Shown in pieces: positions 24,051-33,900 of a stretch of 64,000 nt of DNA. The position numbers and the translations under genes were made by a program. The first letter of the stretch is position 1. Each line of letters opens with the position of its first letter. Origin of the DNA: an uncultured Muribaculaceae bacterium (lineage in GTDB: Bacteria; Bacteroidota; Bacteroidia; Bacteroidales; Muribaculaceae); the NCBI GenBank assembly GCA_947626355.1, contig CANQRV010000003.1:40970-104969 (forward strand). Direction: 5' to 3'. A model generated the notes under the pieces. That model ran no database searches, was not told where the DNA came from, and saw only the letters and a program-made list of their open reading frames with translations.

Positions 24051-24635
24051 ATGGTTAGCAAAACCCGCGACAAGTTTATCGAGGTTGCCCGTCAGCTCTT
24101 CGCCCGAAAAGGTGTGGAGAACACAACCATGAACGATATTGCGTCGGCCTCCGACAAAGGACGGCGCACTATCTATACATATTTCAAGAGCAAGCGCGAG
24201 ATTTTCAATGCCGTGATCGAAAGCGAGACCGACCAGCTCCTCGGCAAGCTCCGGCTTATCGTGGCCCATCCGGCATCTCCGGAAGAGAAGCTCCGCGCAT
24301 ATATCGAATGCCGGTTCGAGACAATGAAGGAGATCGTGAGCCGCAACGGATCGCTCCGCGCCGGTTTCTTCCGCGACATCCGGAAGGTGGACCGCGCACG
24401 CAACATCATCAACCAGAAGGAGGTCTCCCTGCTCCGAAGCATCCTCGAGGAGGGGGTGGAGAGCGGCGACTTCGTGATCTCCGACCTCACCCACTACGCG
24501 GTGATCATCACCCAGGCCCTCCAGGGCCTCGACGTGCCGTATATCCGCGACAACCTCTCCGACCGGGGCATCGACAAGGCCATGCTTAAGGACTACATGA
24601 CCAATCTCCTGCTCAACGGCATCAAGAAGCGGTAG
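24051..24635 (+). CDS. TetR/AcrR family transcriptional regulator
   Basis: The 194-residue protein begins with a TetR helix-turn-helix (FIEVARQLFARKGVENTTMN, then DIASASDKGRRTIYTYFKSK), followed by an all-helical C-terminal domain for ligand binding and dimerisation. It stands directly before KAS III, FabG and IspD genes on the same strand with a 45-bp gap, so it may control fatty acid genes; that is inference from position. ATG 24051 is preferred; a TTG two codons upstream is also in frame. Confidence 0.92.
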   Translation: MVSKTRDKFIEVARQLFARKGVENTTMNDIASASDKGRRTIYTYFKSKREIFNAVIESETDQLLGKLRLIVAHPASPEEKLRAYIECRFETMKEIVSRNGSLRAGFFRDIRKVDRARNIINQKEVSLLRSILEEGVESGDFVISDLTHYAVIITQALQGLDVPYIRDNLSDRGIDKAMLKDYMTNLLLNGIKKR

Positions 24636-24680
24636 ACGCCGCCCCGCAACCAAATAATCTGAATCTTATAACACTACTGT

Positions 24681-25625
24681 ATGTATATCAACTCCATAGG
24701 CTATTACGTGCCGACAGAAAGGGTCGACAACGAATATTTCGAGAAGCTCAACGGTTTGCCTGAAGGATGGATTCTCCCGCGCACGGGCATCAAGACCCGA
24801 TCCAAAGCGGCTCCCGACGAGAATGTCGACACCATGGCCATCGACGCCATAGAGAACGCCCTTCCGGCCCTCCCGTATGACATCAAGGATGTCGACCTCA
24901 TCATCGCCGCCCACTACTGCGCCTACGACACAGTGGCCACTGCGGCCCACGAGGCCCAGGCGCATTACGGCATCACCGGCGCCAAGGTCTTCTACATGTC
25001 GTCGGCATGCTCTTCATTCATCAACGGCCTCGAGACTGTGGAGGCCTTCTTCCAGTCGGGGAAGGCGAAGCGTGCCCTGCTCATCTGCAGCGAGCACAAT
25101 ACATACTACAGCAATGAGCGCGACCCCAAGAGCGGCCATCTCTGGGGGGACGCCGCCGTGGCCTGTTTCCTCTCTCCCGACAAGATGGCGCCCACCGATG
25201 TCGAGGTAGTGGCGCTCCACACCGAGGGGCTCGGCAATGTGGGCAAAGGCCCTGACGGGGTGAAGCTTCGTCCGAAGGAGGAAGGCATCACGATGCCCGA
25301 CGGCCGCGACGTCTTCATACATGCCTGCCGCTACATGATATATTCTCTCAACGAGACCCTCAGGGAGGCCGGCGTGCAGATAGCCGACGTCGGCAAGATC
25401 ATCTGCCATCAGGCCAACAAGCGCATCGTGGCGCAGGTGGCCCATCAGCTCGACCTGGGGCTCGACCGTTTCCTCAACAATATAGAGGAGCTCGGCAACA
25501 CCGGCTCCGCGTCGGCGGCGCTCGTTTTCGCCCAGCACCGCGACGACTTCGAGCCGGGTGCGCTCGTGGCGCTCACCGTCTTCGGCGGCGGCTACAGCTG
25601 CGGCTCCGCGCTCCTGAAGCTCTGA
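24681..25625 (+). CDS. 3-oxoacyl-[acyl-carrier-protein] synthase III family protein
   Basis: The 314-residue thiolase-fold enzyme has the KAS III triad: Cys110 in SSACSSFINGLETV, His243 in ICHQANKRIV and Asn273 in LGNTGSASAAL. The glycine-rich FGGGYSCGSALLKL ends the protein. It should condense an acyl-CoA starter with malonyl-ACP. It may be the main FabH or a second copy with a special starter, since the call cannot separate these. It lies 39 bp before fabG. Confidence 0.9.
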   Translation: MYINSIGYYVPTERVDNEYFEKLNGLPEGWILPRTGIKTRSKAAPDENVDTMAIDAIENALPALPYDIKDVDLIIAAHYCAYDTVATAAHEAQAHYGITGAKVFYMSSACSSFINGLETVEAFFQSGKAKRALLICSEHNTYYSNERDPKSGHLWGDAAVACFLSPDKMAPTDVEVVALHTEGLGNVGKGPDGVKLRPKEEGITMPDGRDVFIHACRYMIYSLNETLREAGVQIADVGKIICHQANKRIVAQVAHQLDLGLDRFLNNIEELGNTGSASAALVFAQHRDDFEPGALVALTVFGGGYSCGSALLKL

Positions 25626-25664
25626 AAAAATTTAATAGATATTTCTATAAAAACATAGATAAAG

Positions 25665-26411
25665 ATGAAATTATTAGAAGGAAAAACCGCCTTGATCACC
25701 GGCGCCGCACGCGGCATCGGCAAGGCTATCGCTCTGAAATTCGCCTCCGAAGGCGCCAACATCGCGTTTACCGACCTCGTGATCGATGACAACGGCAAGA
25801 AGACCGTGGAGGAGATCGAGGCCCTCGGCGTGAAATGCAAGGGCTACGCCTCCAATGCCGCCGACTTCGCGCAGACAGAGCAGGTCGTGGAGGAGATCAA
25901 GAAGGATTTCGGACGCATCGATATCCTCGTCAACAATGCCGGCATCACCAAGGACGGCCTCATGCTCCGCATGACGGAGGCACAGTGGGACGCCGTGATA
26001 GCCGTCAACCTTAAGTCGGCCTTCAACTTCATCCACGCCGTGCTTCCCATCATGCTCCGCCAGAAGAGCGGCTCCATCATCAACATGGCGTCTGTGGTGG
26101 GTGTACACGGCAACGCCGGCCAGGCCAACTACGCGGCCTCCAAGGCAGGCCTCATCGCCCTCGCCAAGAGCATCGCCCAGGAGGTGGGCTCGCGCGGCAT
26201 ACGTGCCAACGCCATCGCTCCGGGCTTCATCGAGACAGCCATGACGGCCGCTCTGCCCGACGACGTGCGCAAGGAGTGGGTGGCCAAGATTCCCCTCCGT
26301 CGCGGCGGACGTCCCGAGGATATCGCCGATGTGGCAACATTCCTCGCCTCCGACCTCTCGAGCTATGTGTCAGGCCAGGTGATACAGGTCGACGGCGGCA
26401 TGAACATGTGA
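25665..26411 (+). CDS. fabG: 3-oxoacyl-[acyl-carrier-protein] reductase
   Basis: The 248-residue short-chain dehydrogenase has the NADP-binding TGAARGIGKAIA (residues 12-23), NNAG at 90-93, Ser143 and the YxxxK pair Tyr156/Lys160 in NYAASKAG. The C-terminus ends GQVIQVDGGMNM as in FabG. It reduces 3-oxoacyl-ACP in fatty acid elongation in the cytosol. The gene sits between KAS III and ispD. Confidence 0.95.
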   Translation: MKLLEGKTALITGAARGIGKAIALKFASEGANIAFTDLVIDDNGKKTVEEIEALGVKCKGYASNAADFAQTEQVVEEIKKDFGRIDILVNNAGITKDGLMLRMTEAQWDAVIAVNLKSAFNFIHAVLPIMLRQKSGSIINMASVVGVHGNAGQANYAASKAGLIALAKSIAQEVGSRGIRANAIAPGFIETAMTAALPDDVRKEWVAKIPLRRGGRPEDIADVATFLASDLSSYVSGQVIQVDGGMNM

Positions 26412-26436
26412 TTCCAACCACATATCTGACAAGGAT

Positions 26437-27120
26437 ATGGAGAAATATGCTGTGATAGTGGCAGGGGGCAGCGGGCTGAGGGCCGGCGGACCCCTGCCAA
26501 AACAGTTTCAGGAGCTCGCCGGGCGCCCGATGCTATGGTGGGCGATGGACGCCTTCCGCCGCGAGGACCCCGAGACGCGCATCATCCTCGTGGTCAACGG
26601 CGACTACATCTCCCTCTGGAACAAGCTCTACGGCTCGCTGCCGGAGGCGGACAAGATTCCCTGCCGGGTGTGTCGCGGAGGAGCCAGCCGCCCGGAGTCG
26701 GTGGCCCGAGGCCTTCAGCTTGTAGGCCAGGAGGCCGCGCTGGTGGCAGTGCACGATGCAGCCCGCCCGCTCGTCTCCACCGAGCTGATAGCCCGTGGCT
26801 GGGAGGCCGCCATGCGGAGCGGCGCAGCCGTGCCTGTCGTGGCCGTGGCCGACAGCCTGCGCATGCTCTCCGACGGGGGCTCGGCGCCCGTCGACCGCTC
26901 GCGCTATGTCGCCGTCCAGACGCCGCAGGTGTTCCGCTCCTCAGTGCTGCTCGACGCCTACCGTAGCGTCGCCGACTATTCCGGATTTACCGACGACGCC
27001 TCTCTCGTGGAGGCCGCCGGCCATCAGGTGGCGCTCTACGACGGCGACCCTGTCAACATGAAGATAACCCATCCCGGCGACGCTGCCCTCGCGGCCTCAC
27101 GCCTCGAAGCCACCAGATAG
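26437..27120 (+). CDS. ispD: 2-C-methyl-D-erythritol 4-phosphate cytidylyltransferase
   Basis: The 227-residue enzyme has the nucleotidyltransferase start AGGSGLRAGGPLPKQF, the VHDAARPLV block with the catalytic-region Asp, VQTPQVF and the DDASLVE and GDPVNMKITHPGD segments of IspD. It forms CDP-methylerythritol in the MEP isoprenoid route. The first loop lacks the usual Arg-Met pair of GxGxRMG and reads SGLRAGG, a mild change often seen in Bacteroidales. The recG start follows 6 bp later. Confidence 0.94.
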   Translation: MEKYAVIVAGGSGLRAGGPLPKQFQELAGRPMLWWAMDAFRREDPETRIILVVNGDYISLWNKLYGSLPEADKIPCRVCRGGASRPESVARGLQLVGQEAALVAVHDAARPLVSTELIARGWEAAMRSGAAVPVVAVADSLRMLSDGGSAPVDRSRYVAVQTPQVFRSSVLLDAYRSVADYSGFTDDASLVEAAGHQVALYDGDPVNMKITHPGDAALAASRLEATR

Positions 27121-27126
27121 CAGACA

Positions 27127-29277
27127 GTGGCCGATTTTCCCGATACAGAACTAAAATACCTCAAGGGAGTGGGGGAGGCGCGTGCCGGGCTTCTCGCCAA
27201 GGAGCTCGACATACACACCTTCCGCGACCTACTCTACAACTTTCCCTTCCGTCACGTCGACCGCAGCCGGTTTTACAGAATAGCCGACCTGCGCCATGGC
27301 GAGCTCCCGGCGATACAGATCAAGGGATGCTTCGTCAACTTCCGCGAGGAGGGTGAGGGGCTTCGCAAGCGCCTCGTGGCCGCCTTCTCCGACGGCGCCC
27401 GTCTGATGGAGGTGGTATGGTTTGCCAAGACGAAGGCCATCAAGGCCATGCTCCGCATAGGCGAGGAATACGTGATATTCGGCAAGCCCGCGGAATACCG
27501 TGGCGTATGGTCGATGGCCCATCCGGAGATCGAGCGGTTCGACCCGTCGAAGCCCCCGTCAGGCCTGCGCGGCATCTATTCCCTCACCGACACCATGCGC
27601 AAGCGGGGCTTCTCAATGCAGAAGATGCGGGAGATCGTGGGCAACCTTCTCGATGACCCCAGGACGGCGCGTGTCGCCGACCCCCTGCCGAGGCAGCTTG
27701 TGGAGCGCTACCACCTCATGCCTTTCGCAGAGGCCGTCAGGGAGATGCATTTCCCGACTGGCCACGCCTCGCTCGCCAAGGCCATAGAGCGCATGAAATT
27801 CGAGGAACTCTTCTATGTGGAGATACATATCCTCCGCTTCTCGCGCAGCCGCGGGGAGAAGACGCCCGGCTATGTGTTTCCGAAGATCGGGCGCTGCTTC
27901 AACGACTTCTTCTTCAAGGTGCTGCCGTTTCAGCTCACCGGCGCCCAGAAGCGCGTGCTCCACGAGATCCGCGACGATATGCGCACCGGGCGGCAGATGA
28001 ACCGCCTGCTTCAGGGCGATGTTGGATGCGGCAAGACGATGGTGGCCTTCATGACGATGCTGATGGCCGTCGACAACGACTGCCAGGCGGCGCTGATGGC
28101 CCCCACGGAGATCCTCGCCGAGCAGCATGCCGAGACCCTCCGGCAATGGGCGGAGCCCATCTGCATCCGGGTGGAGCTCCTCACGGGTAGCACGCGCGCG
28201 GCGGCGCGGCGCGAGATTCTCGCCTCGCTGGCTTCGGGCGACATCCATATACTCGTGGGAACCCATGCCCTCATCGAGGACAAGGTGGAGTTCCGGCGTC
28301 TCGGCGTCGCCGTCATCGACGAGCAGCACCGCTTCGGTGTGGCCCAGCGTTCGAGGATGTGGACCAAGGGCACCCTGATGGCGCCCCATGTGCTGGTGAT
28401 GACCGCCACTCCCATACCCCGCACCCTCGCCATGACAGTCTACGGCGACCTGGAGGTCTCGGTCATCGACGAGCTCCCGCCCGGCCGTAAGCCCGTCGAC
28501 ACATGGCTCCGCTACGACGACAACCGCATCGAGGTCGACCGCCTCATCTTCTCCCAGCTCCGCGAGGGGAGGCAGGTCTACATCGTCTATCCGCTCATCA
28601 CGGAAAACGAGAAGCTCGACCTCAAGAGTCTCGAGGAGGGCTACCGGCGCACGTGTGAGGTCTACTCCAAGTGGCCTGTCTGCTACGTACACGGCCGCAT
28701 GAAGCCGGCCGAGAAAGACTATCAGATGGGGCGCTTCGTTTCCGGCGAGGCGCGCATCATGGTGGCCACCACGGTGATAGAGGTAGGCGTCAACGTGCCC
28801 AATGCCTCCGTGATGGTTATAGAGAACGCCGAGCGCTTCGGCCTCTCGCAGCTCCATCAGCTGCGCGGGCGCGTGGGGCGCGGCGCCGACAAGAGCTACT
28901 GCATCCTGATGAGCCATCAGAAGATCGGAGCCGATACCCGCAGGCGCCTCTCCATCATGACCGAGACCACCGACGGCTTCCTCATCGCCGAGGCCGACAT
29001 GAAGCTGCGCGGCCCCGGCGACATGGAGGGCACGCTCCAGAGCGGCCTCGCCTTCAACCTGAAGGTCTCCGACCTGGCCCGCGACGGCCAGATCGTCGCG
29101 CTGGCACGCCGCGCCGCCTTCGAGGTGCTCGACGGCAATCCGGGGCGTTTTGCCCCCCGCGCAACGCCCCGGCCGGGCGTCGCGCCCCTTCCTCTCTCCG
29201 AGCCCGACTCCCGCACGGTCTCCTCCGAGATCGCCAGGCGCTTCGCCGTCGATGTCGACTGGTCGCGTATCTCCTGA
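27127..29277 (+). CDS. recG: ATP-dependent DNA helicase RecG
   Basis: The 716-residue protein starts at GTG 27127. It has the N-terminal wedge (OB) domain (LKYLKGVGEARAGLLAKEL, IQIKGCFVNF), Walker A GDVGCGKTM near residue 297, the DEQH box in VIDEQHRFGVAQR, TATPIPRTLAM, and the second RecA domain with VIEVGVNVPNASVMVIENAE and QLRGRVGRG. RecG remodels stalled forks and Holliday junctions. It closely follows ispD. Confidence 0.96.
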   Translation: MADFPDTELKYLKGVGEARAGLLAKELDIHTFRDLLYNFPFRHVDRSRFYRIADLRHGELPAIQIKGCFVNFREEGEGLRKRLVAAFSDGARLMEVVWFAKTKAIKAMLRIGEEYVIFGKPAEYRGVWSMAHPEIERFDPSKPPSGLRGIYSLTDTMRKRGFSMQKMREIVGNLLDDPRTARVADPLPRQLVERYHLMPFAEAVREMHFPTGHASLAKAIERMKFEELFYVEIHILRFSRSRGEKTPGYVFPKIGRCFNDFFFKVLPFQLTGAQKRVLHEIRDDMRTGRQMNRLLQGDVGCGKTMVAFMTMLMAVDNDCQAALMAPTEILAEQHAETLRQWAEPICIRVELLTGSTRAAARREILASLASGDIHILVGTHALIEDKVEFRRLGVAVIDEQHRFGVAQRSRMWTKGTLMAPHVLVMTATPIPRTLAMTVYGDLEVSVIDELPPGRKPVDTWLRYDDNRIEVDRLIFSQLREGRQVYIVYPLITENEKLDLKSLEEGYRRTCEVYSKWPVCYVHGRMKPAEKDYQMGRFVSGEARIMVATTVIEVGVNVPNASVMVIENAERFGLSQLHQLRGRVGRGADKSYCILMSHQKIGADTRRRLSIMTETTDGFLIAEADMKLRGPGDMEGTLQSGLAFNLKVSDLARDGQIVALARRAAFEVLDGNPGRFAPRATPRPGVAPLPLSEPDSRTVSSEIARRFAVDVDWSRIS

Positions 29278-29368
29278 CCCACAGGGAGACATTGACGGCC
29301 ATCGGCCTAACAAATCGGCGTTTACATTGTTATTATTACATGATGACCCTAACAGCGACACATATCTG

Positions 29369-30703
29369 ATGAGAGAGAAAGAATTCCTACCGCTGGTGAG
29401 CTCGCAGCTCGGCATAGAGGAGCTCAACGAGATGCAGAAGAAGATGATGGCCGCGGGCCCGGAGGCTCGGCGCATCATTCTGCTCGCGCCCACAGGCTCC
29501 GGCAAGACGCTGGCCTTCATGCTCCCGGTGATGAAGGTGATGAAGGAGCCCACGGGAAGGGTGCAGTGTGTGGTGGTGGCGCCCTCGCGCGAACTGGTGA
29601 TGCAGATCGCCGGCGTGGCGCGTGCCGTGGGAGCCGGACTGCGTGTCGTGGCCCTTTACGGAGGCCACAGCGTGACCGATGAGGTCAACGCGCTGAAGGT
29701 GGTGCCCGACATCGTGGTGGCCACTCCCGGACGCCTCCTCGACCACATCAACCGCCGCAACATCGACGTGCTTCCCGTGAGAATGCTCGTGCTCGACGAG
29801 TTTGACAAGTGTCTCGAGCTCGGCTTCGAGCAGGACATGAAGAAGATCATAGCGCGGCTGCGCAACGTGAGCCGTGTGATTCTCACCTCGGCCACCGCGA
29901 TGAGGGATTTCCCGGAGTTTCTCGACATGGAGAGCGCCGTGACCCTCGACTACACAGACGCCAAGGGCAGTCCCCGGCGCCGCATGCACGTGCATAAGGT
30001 GGAGGCTTCCGGCAAGGACAAGCTCGAGTCGCTGCTCCAACTTCTTCGCAACATATCCGCCAAGGCGCCGGTGGAGCGCACCGTCATTTTCGTCAACCAC
30101 CGGGAGAGCGCGGAGCGCGTGGCGGCATACCTCCGCGCCAACGGCGTCGACGCAGTGCTATACCATGGCGCTCTCGACCAACATGACCGCGAGACGGCGC
30201 TGCGACGCTTCGACAACGGCAGCCGCCCCGTCATGGTGGCCACCGACCTCGCATCGCGCGGCCTCGACATAGAGGGCGTGGCCTCCGTGATACATTATCA
30301 CCAGGCGCTCACTCCCGAAGCATATACCCACCGCAACGGGCGCACCGCCCGGCAGGACGCCGACGGCGACATCTATCTGCTCGTCGGGCCCGACGAGGAT
30401 GTGAAGGACTTCGTGGATATCGACGACGAGATGCATCTCGACACATCCGTCGCAGGCAATCTCCGCAGCGGCCTCTCCACCATATATATCAATGCCGGGA
30501 AGAAAGAGAAGGTGTCGAAGGGCGATGTGCTCGGCTTCCTCGTGAAGGAATGCGGAGTGGTGCCCTCGGCCATAGGCAGGATCGACGTGGCCGACCATTA
30601 CGCCCTCGCGGCCGTAACCTCTCCCGAGGCCGTCGTCGCCGTGGAACGCGCCGCCGGAAAGAAACTTAAAGGGGAGCGCAGGCGCGTCTCGCTTATGGAA
30701 TGA
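29369..30703 (+). CDS. DEAD/DEAH box RNA helicase
   Basis: From ATG 29369 the product is 444 residues: Walker A APTGSGKTLAF near 39-49, motif Ib and TPGRL, DEFDK near residues 143-147 in place of DEAD, SATAM in place of SAT, and the C-terminal domain with DLASRGLDIEGVASVIHY and HRNGRTARQ. It belongs to the DbpA/CsdA-like group and probably unwinds RNA in ribosome assembly; the DEFD form is common in Bacteroidota. The frame is open upstream into recG but the conserved part starts here. Confidence 0.9.
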   Translation: MREKEFLPLVSSQLGIEELNEMQKKMMAAGPEARRIILLAPTGSGKTLAFMLPVMKVMKEPTGRVQCVVVAPSRELVMQIAGVARAVGAGLRVVALYGGHSVTDEVNALKVVPDIVVATPGRLLDHINRRNIDVLPVRMLVLDEFDKCLELGFEQDMKKIIARLRNVSRVILTSATAMRDFPEFLDMESAVTLDYTDAKGSPRRRMHVHKVEASGKDKLESLLQLLRNISAKAPVERTVIFVNHRESAERVAAYLRANGVDAVLYHGALDQHDRETALRRFDNGSRPVMVATDLASRGLDIEGVASVIHYHQALTPEAYTHRNGRTARQDADGDIYLLVGPDEDVKDFVDIDDEMHLDTSVAGNLRSGLSTIYINAGKKEKVSKGDVLGFLVKECGVVPSAIGRIDVADHYALAAVTSPEAVVAVERAAGKKLKGERRRVSLME

Positions 30704-30805
30704 AAATTAATGAAAAATTTCCGTAATGTAAGTGAAAAAGCGTGAAAATACCCATTTTCGGGTAGAATTTCAGGCCAGATGACGCCAAAACTCTGATTTT
30801 TTAGT

Positions 30806-30813
30806 TAACTTTG
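30806..30813 (+). promoter_or_regulatory. -7 element for the PFOR gene
   Basis: TAACTTTG matches TAnnTTTG, 95 bp before ATG 30908, in an AT-rich 204-bp gap. The -33 region is not a clear TTTG. Confidence 0.5.
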
Positions 30814-30907
30814 CAGAAAGCTACTTTCCGTGGTAGAAGCAAAGCCCGACATAAGGCAATAAAAAAGAATATTCATAGGTAAAAATCTTATAACCAAACA
30901 GACTATT

Positions 30908-33900
30908 ATGAGCAATAAAAAGCAATTCCTGACCTGTGACGGTAATCAGGCGGCGGCTCACATCAGCTACATGTTTACTGAAGTGGCGGCCATCTACCCC
31001 ATCACTCCTTCGTCGACAATGGCTGAATATGTCGACGACTGGTCGGCCGCAGGCAGGAAGAACATCTTCGGAGAGACAGTGCTCGTGCAGGAAATGCAGA
31101 GCGAGGGTGGCGCCGCAGGCGCCGTACATGGCTCGCTCCAGGCCGGTGCCCTCACCACAACATATACCGCCTCGCAGGGCCTCCTGCTTATGATCCCCAA
31201 CATGTATAAGATCGCAGGCGAGCTCCTTCCCTGCGTCTTCCATGTCTCCGCCCGTACACTCGCCTCACACGCCCTCTCGATCTTCGGCGACCATCAGGAT
31301 GTGATGTCGGCCCGGCAGACCGGCTTCGCCATGTTTGCCGAAGGCTCCGTGCAGGAGGTGATGGATCTCTCCGCTGTGGCTCATCTCTCCACAATCAAGA
31401 GCCGTGTGCCGTTCGTCAATTTCTTCGACGGTTTCCGCACATCCCACGAGATACAGAAGATCGAAGCCCTCTCCGCCCAGGAGCTCGCTCCGCTCATCGA
31501 CCGTCAGGCTCTCGACGAATTCCGTCAGCGCGCCCTCAACCCCGATGCTCCCGTGGCCCGCGGCATGGCCGAGAATCCCGACGTCTTCTTCCAGCACCGC
31601 GAGGCTTCCAACAGATATTATCAGGCGGTTCCCGAGATCGTGGAGGGATACATCAACGAAATCAATAAGATCACCGGCCGCAACTACGGCCTCTTCGACT
31701 ACTACGGCGACCCCGAGGCCGACCGCGTCGTCATCGCCATGGGCTCCGTGACGGAGTGTCTCCGCGAGACCGTCGACTATCTCCGCGCAAAGGGTGAGAA
31801 GGTCGGTCTGGTGGCGGTGCACCTCTACCGCCCCTTCTCCGCGCGTCATTTCCTCGCCGCTGTGCCCAAGTCGGCCAGAAGGATCTGCGTGCTCGACCGC
31901 ACCAAGGAGCCCGGAGCCAACGGCGAGCCCCTGTATCTCGACGTTAAGGAGTGTTTCTACGGCAAGGAGGACGCCCCCCTCATCATAGGCGGTCGCTACG
32001 GTCTCAGCTCGAAGGACACCACTCCCGCGCAGATGCTCTCCGTTTTCGAGAACCTGAAGCTCGACGAGCCTAAGAACCAGTTCTCCGTCGGAATAGTCGA
32101 CGACGTGACCTTCGAGTCGCTTCCCGTGCTGCCCGAGCTCGACCTCGAGAGCGCCGGCATGTTCGAGGCCAAGTTCTACGGCCTCGGCGCCGACGGCACC
32201 GTGGGCGCCAACAAGAACTCCGTGAAGATCATCGGCGACAACACCGACAAATACTGCCAGGCATATTTCGCCTACGACTCCAAGAAGTCGGGCGGCTTCA
32301 CCTGCTCCCACCTCCGTTTCGGCGACACCCCCATCAGGAGCACATACCTGGTGAACACCCCCAACTTCGTGGCATGCCATGTGCAGGCATACCTCCACAT
32401 GTATGACGTCACCCGCGGCCTCAAGCCCAACGGCACTTTCCTGCTCAACACCATCTGGGAGGGCGACGAGCTCGCCAAGAACCTCCCCAACAGGGTGAAA
32501 CGCTATTTCGCCAAGAACAACATCACCGTCTATTACATGGACGCCAGCAAGATAGCGCAGGAGATCGGCCTCGGCAACCGCACCAACACCATCCTTCAGA
32601 GCGCCTTCTTCCGCATAACGGAGGTGATTCCCGTCGACCTCGCCGTCGAGCAGATGAAGAAGTTCATCGTCAAGTCGTATGGCAAGAAGGGCGAGAATAT
32701 CGTCAGCATGAACTATGCGGCTGTCGACCGCGGCAATGAATACCATAAGCTCGACGTGGATCCCGCATGGGCCGAGCTTCCCGACAACGATACCGAGGCC
32801 TGCACCGGCGACAAGTTTGTCTGCACCGTCGTCAAGCCCATCAACGCCCAGGACGGCGACCTGCTCCCCGTGAGCGCATTCGCCGACCGCGCCGACGGCA
32901 CTTGGCCCCAGGGCACTGCCCGCACGGAGAAGCGCGGCGTGGCCGCCTTCGTGCCCGAGTGGAATCCCGAGAACTGTATCCAGTGTAACAAGTGCTCATA
33001 CGTCTGCCCTCATGCTGCAATCCGTCCCTTCCTGCTCGACGAGGCCGAATACGCCGCCGCCCCCTTCAAGGAAGAGCACTCCGTCGCGGCAATCGGCAAG
33101 CAGTTCCCCAACATGCGTTTCGTGCAGCAGGTCAATGTGCTCGACTGTCTCGGCTGCGGCAATTGCGCCGATGTCTGCCCGGGCAAGAAGGGCCAGAAGG
33201 CCCTCACCATGAAGCACACAGAGTCGCAGCTCGACAACCAGGCCAACTGGGACTACTGCGTTGGGCATGTCAGCTCGAAGCAGAACCTCGTCGATGTCTC
33301 CCTCAATGTGAAGAACAGCCAGTTCGCCACTCCGCTCTTCGAGTTCTCCGGCGCATGCTCCGGCTGCGGCGAGACTCCCTACGTGAAGCTCCTCACCCAG
33401 CTCTTCGGTACGCGCCAGATTGTGGCCAACGCCACGGGCTGCTCATCGATCTATTCCGGCTCCGTGCCTTCGACTCCCTACTGCACCGACGCCGACGGTC
33501 ACGGTCCCGCATGGGCCAACTCCCTCTTCGAGGACTTCTGCGAGTACGGTCTCGGCATGCACATCGCCTATGAGAAGATGCGCTCCCGTCTCGAGGACCT
33601 CTGCGGAAAGATCGAGGAGAACGCCGATGCTCCCGAGGCTCTCAAGACAGCCGCCCGCGAGTGGATGGACGCCCGCGAGGATGCCGCCGCTTCCCGTGTC
33701 AAGGGCGAAGCCCTTCTCGCCGAGGCCCGCAAGGGCAAGGAGGCAGGTTGCGACGTCTGCAGCCAGATCGTGGCCCTCAGCCATTACCTCACCAAGCGCA
33801 GCCAGTGGATCATCGGCGGCGACGGCGCAAGCTACGACATAGGCTACGGCGGTCTCGACCATGTGATCGCTTCCGGCAAGAACGTCAATATCCTTGTGCT

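Noticed and set aside
27613..29553. Antisense open frame of 646 codons opposite recG
   Set aside because: It mirrors recG codons in GC-rich DNA; its product is low-complexity His/Val/Gly/Asp-rich with no family features, while recG is intact on the plus strand.
30704..30805. Terminator after the DEAD-box helicase (TACCCATTTTCGGGTA)
   Set aside because: The stem is short and weak and is not followed by a proper T run.
31265..32746. Antisense open frame of 493 codons opposite the PFOR gene
   Set aside because: Same GC-driven shadow effect; the PFOR frame on the other strand shows all expected motifs.
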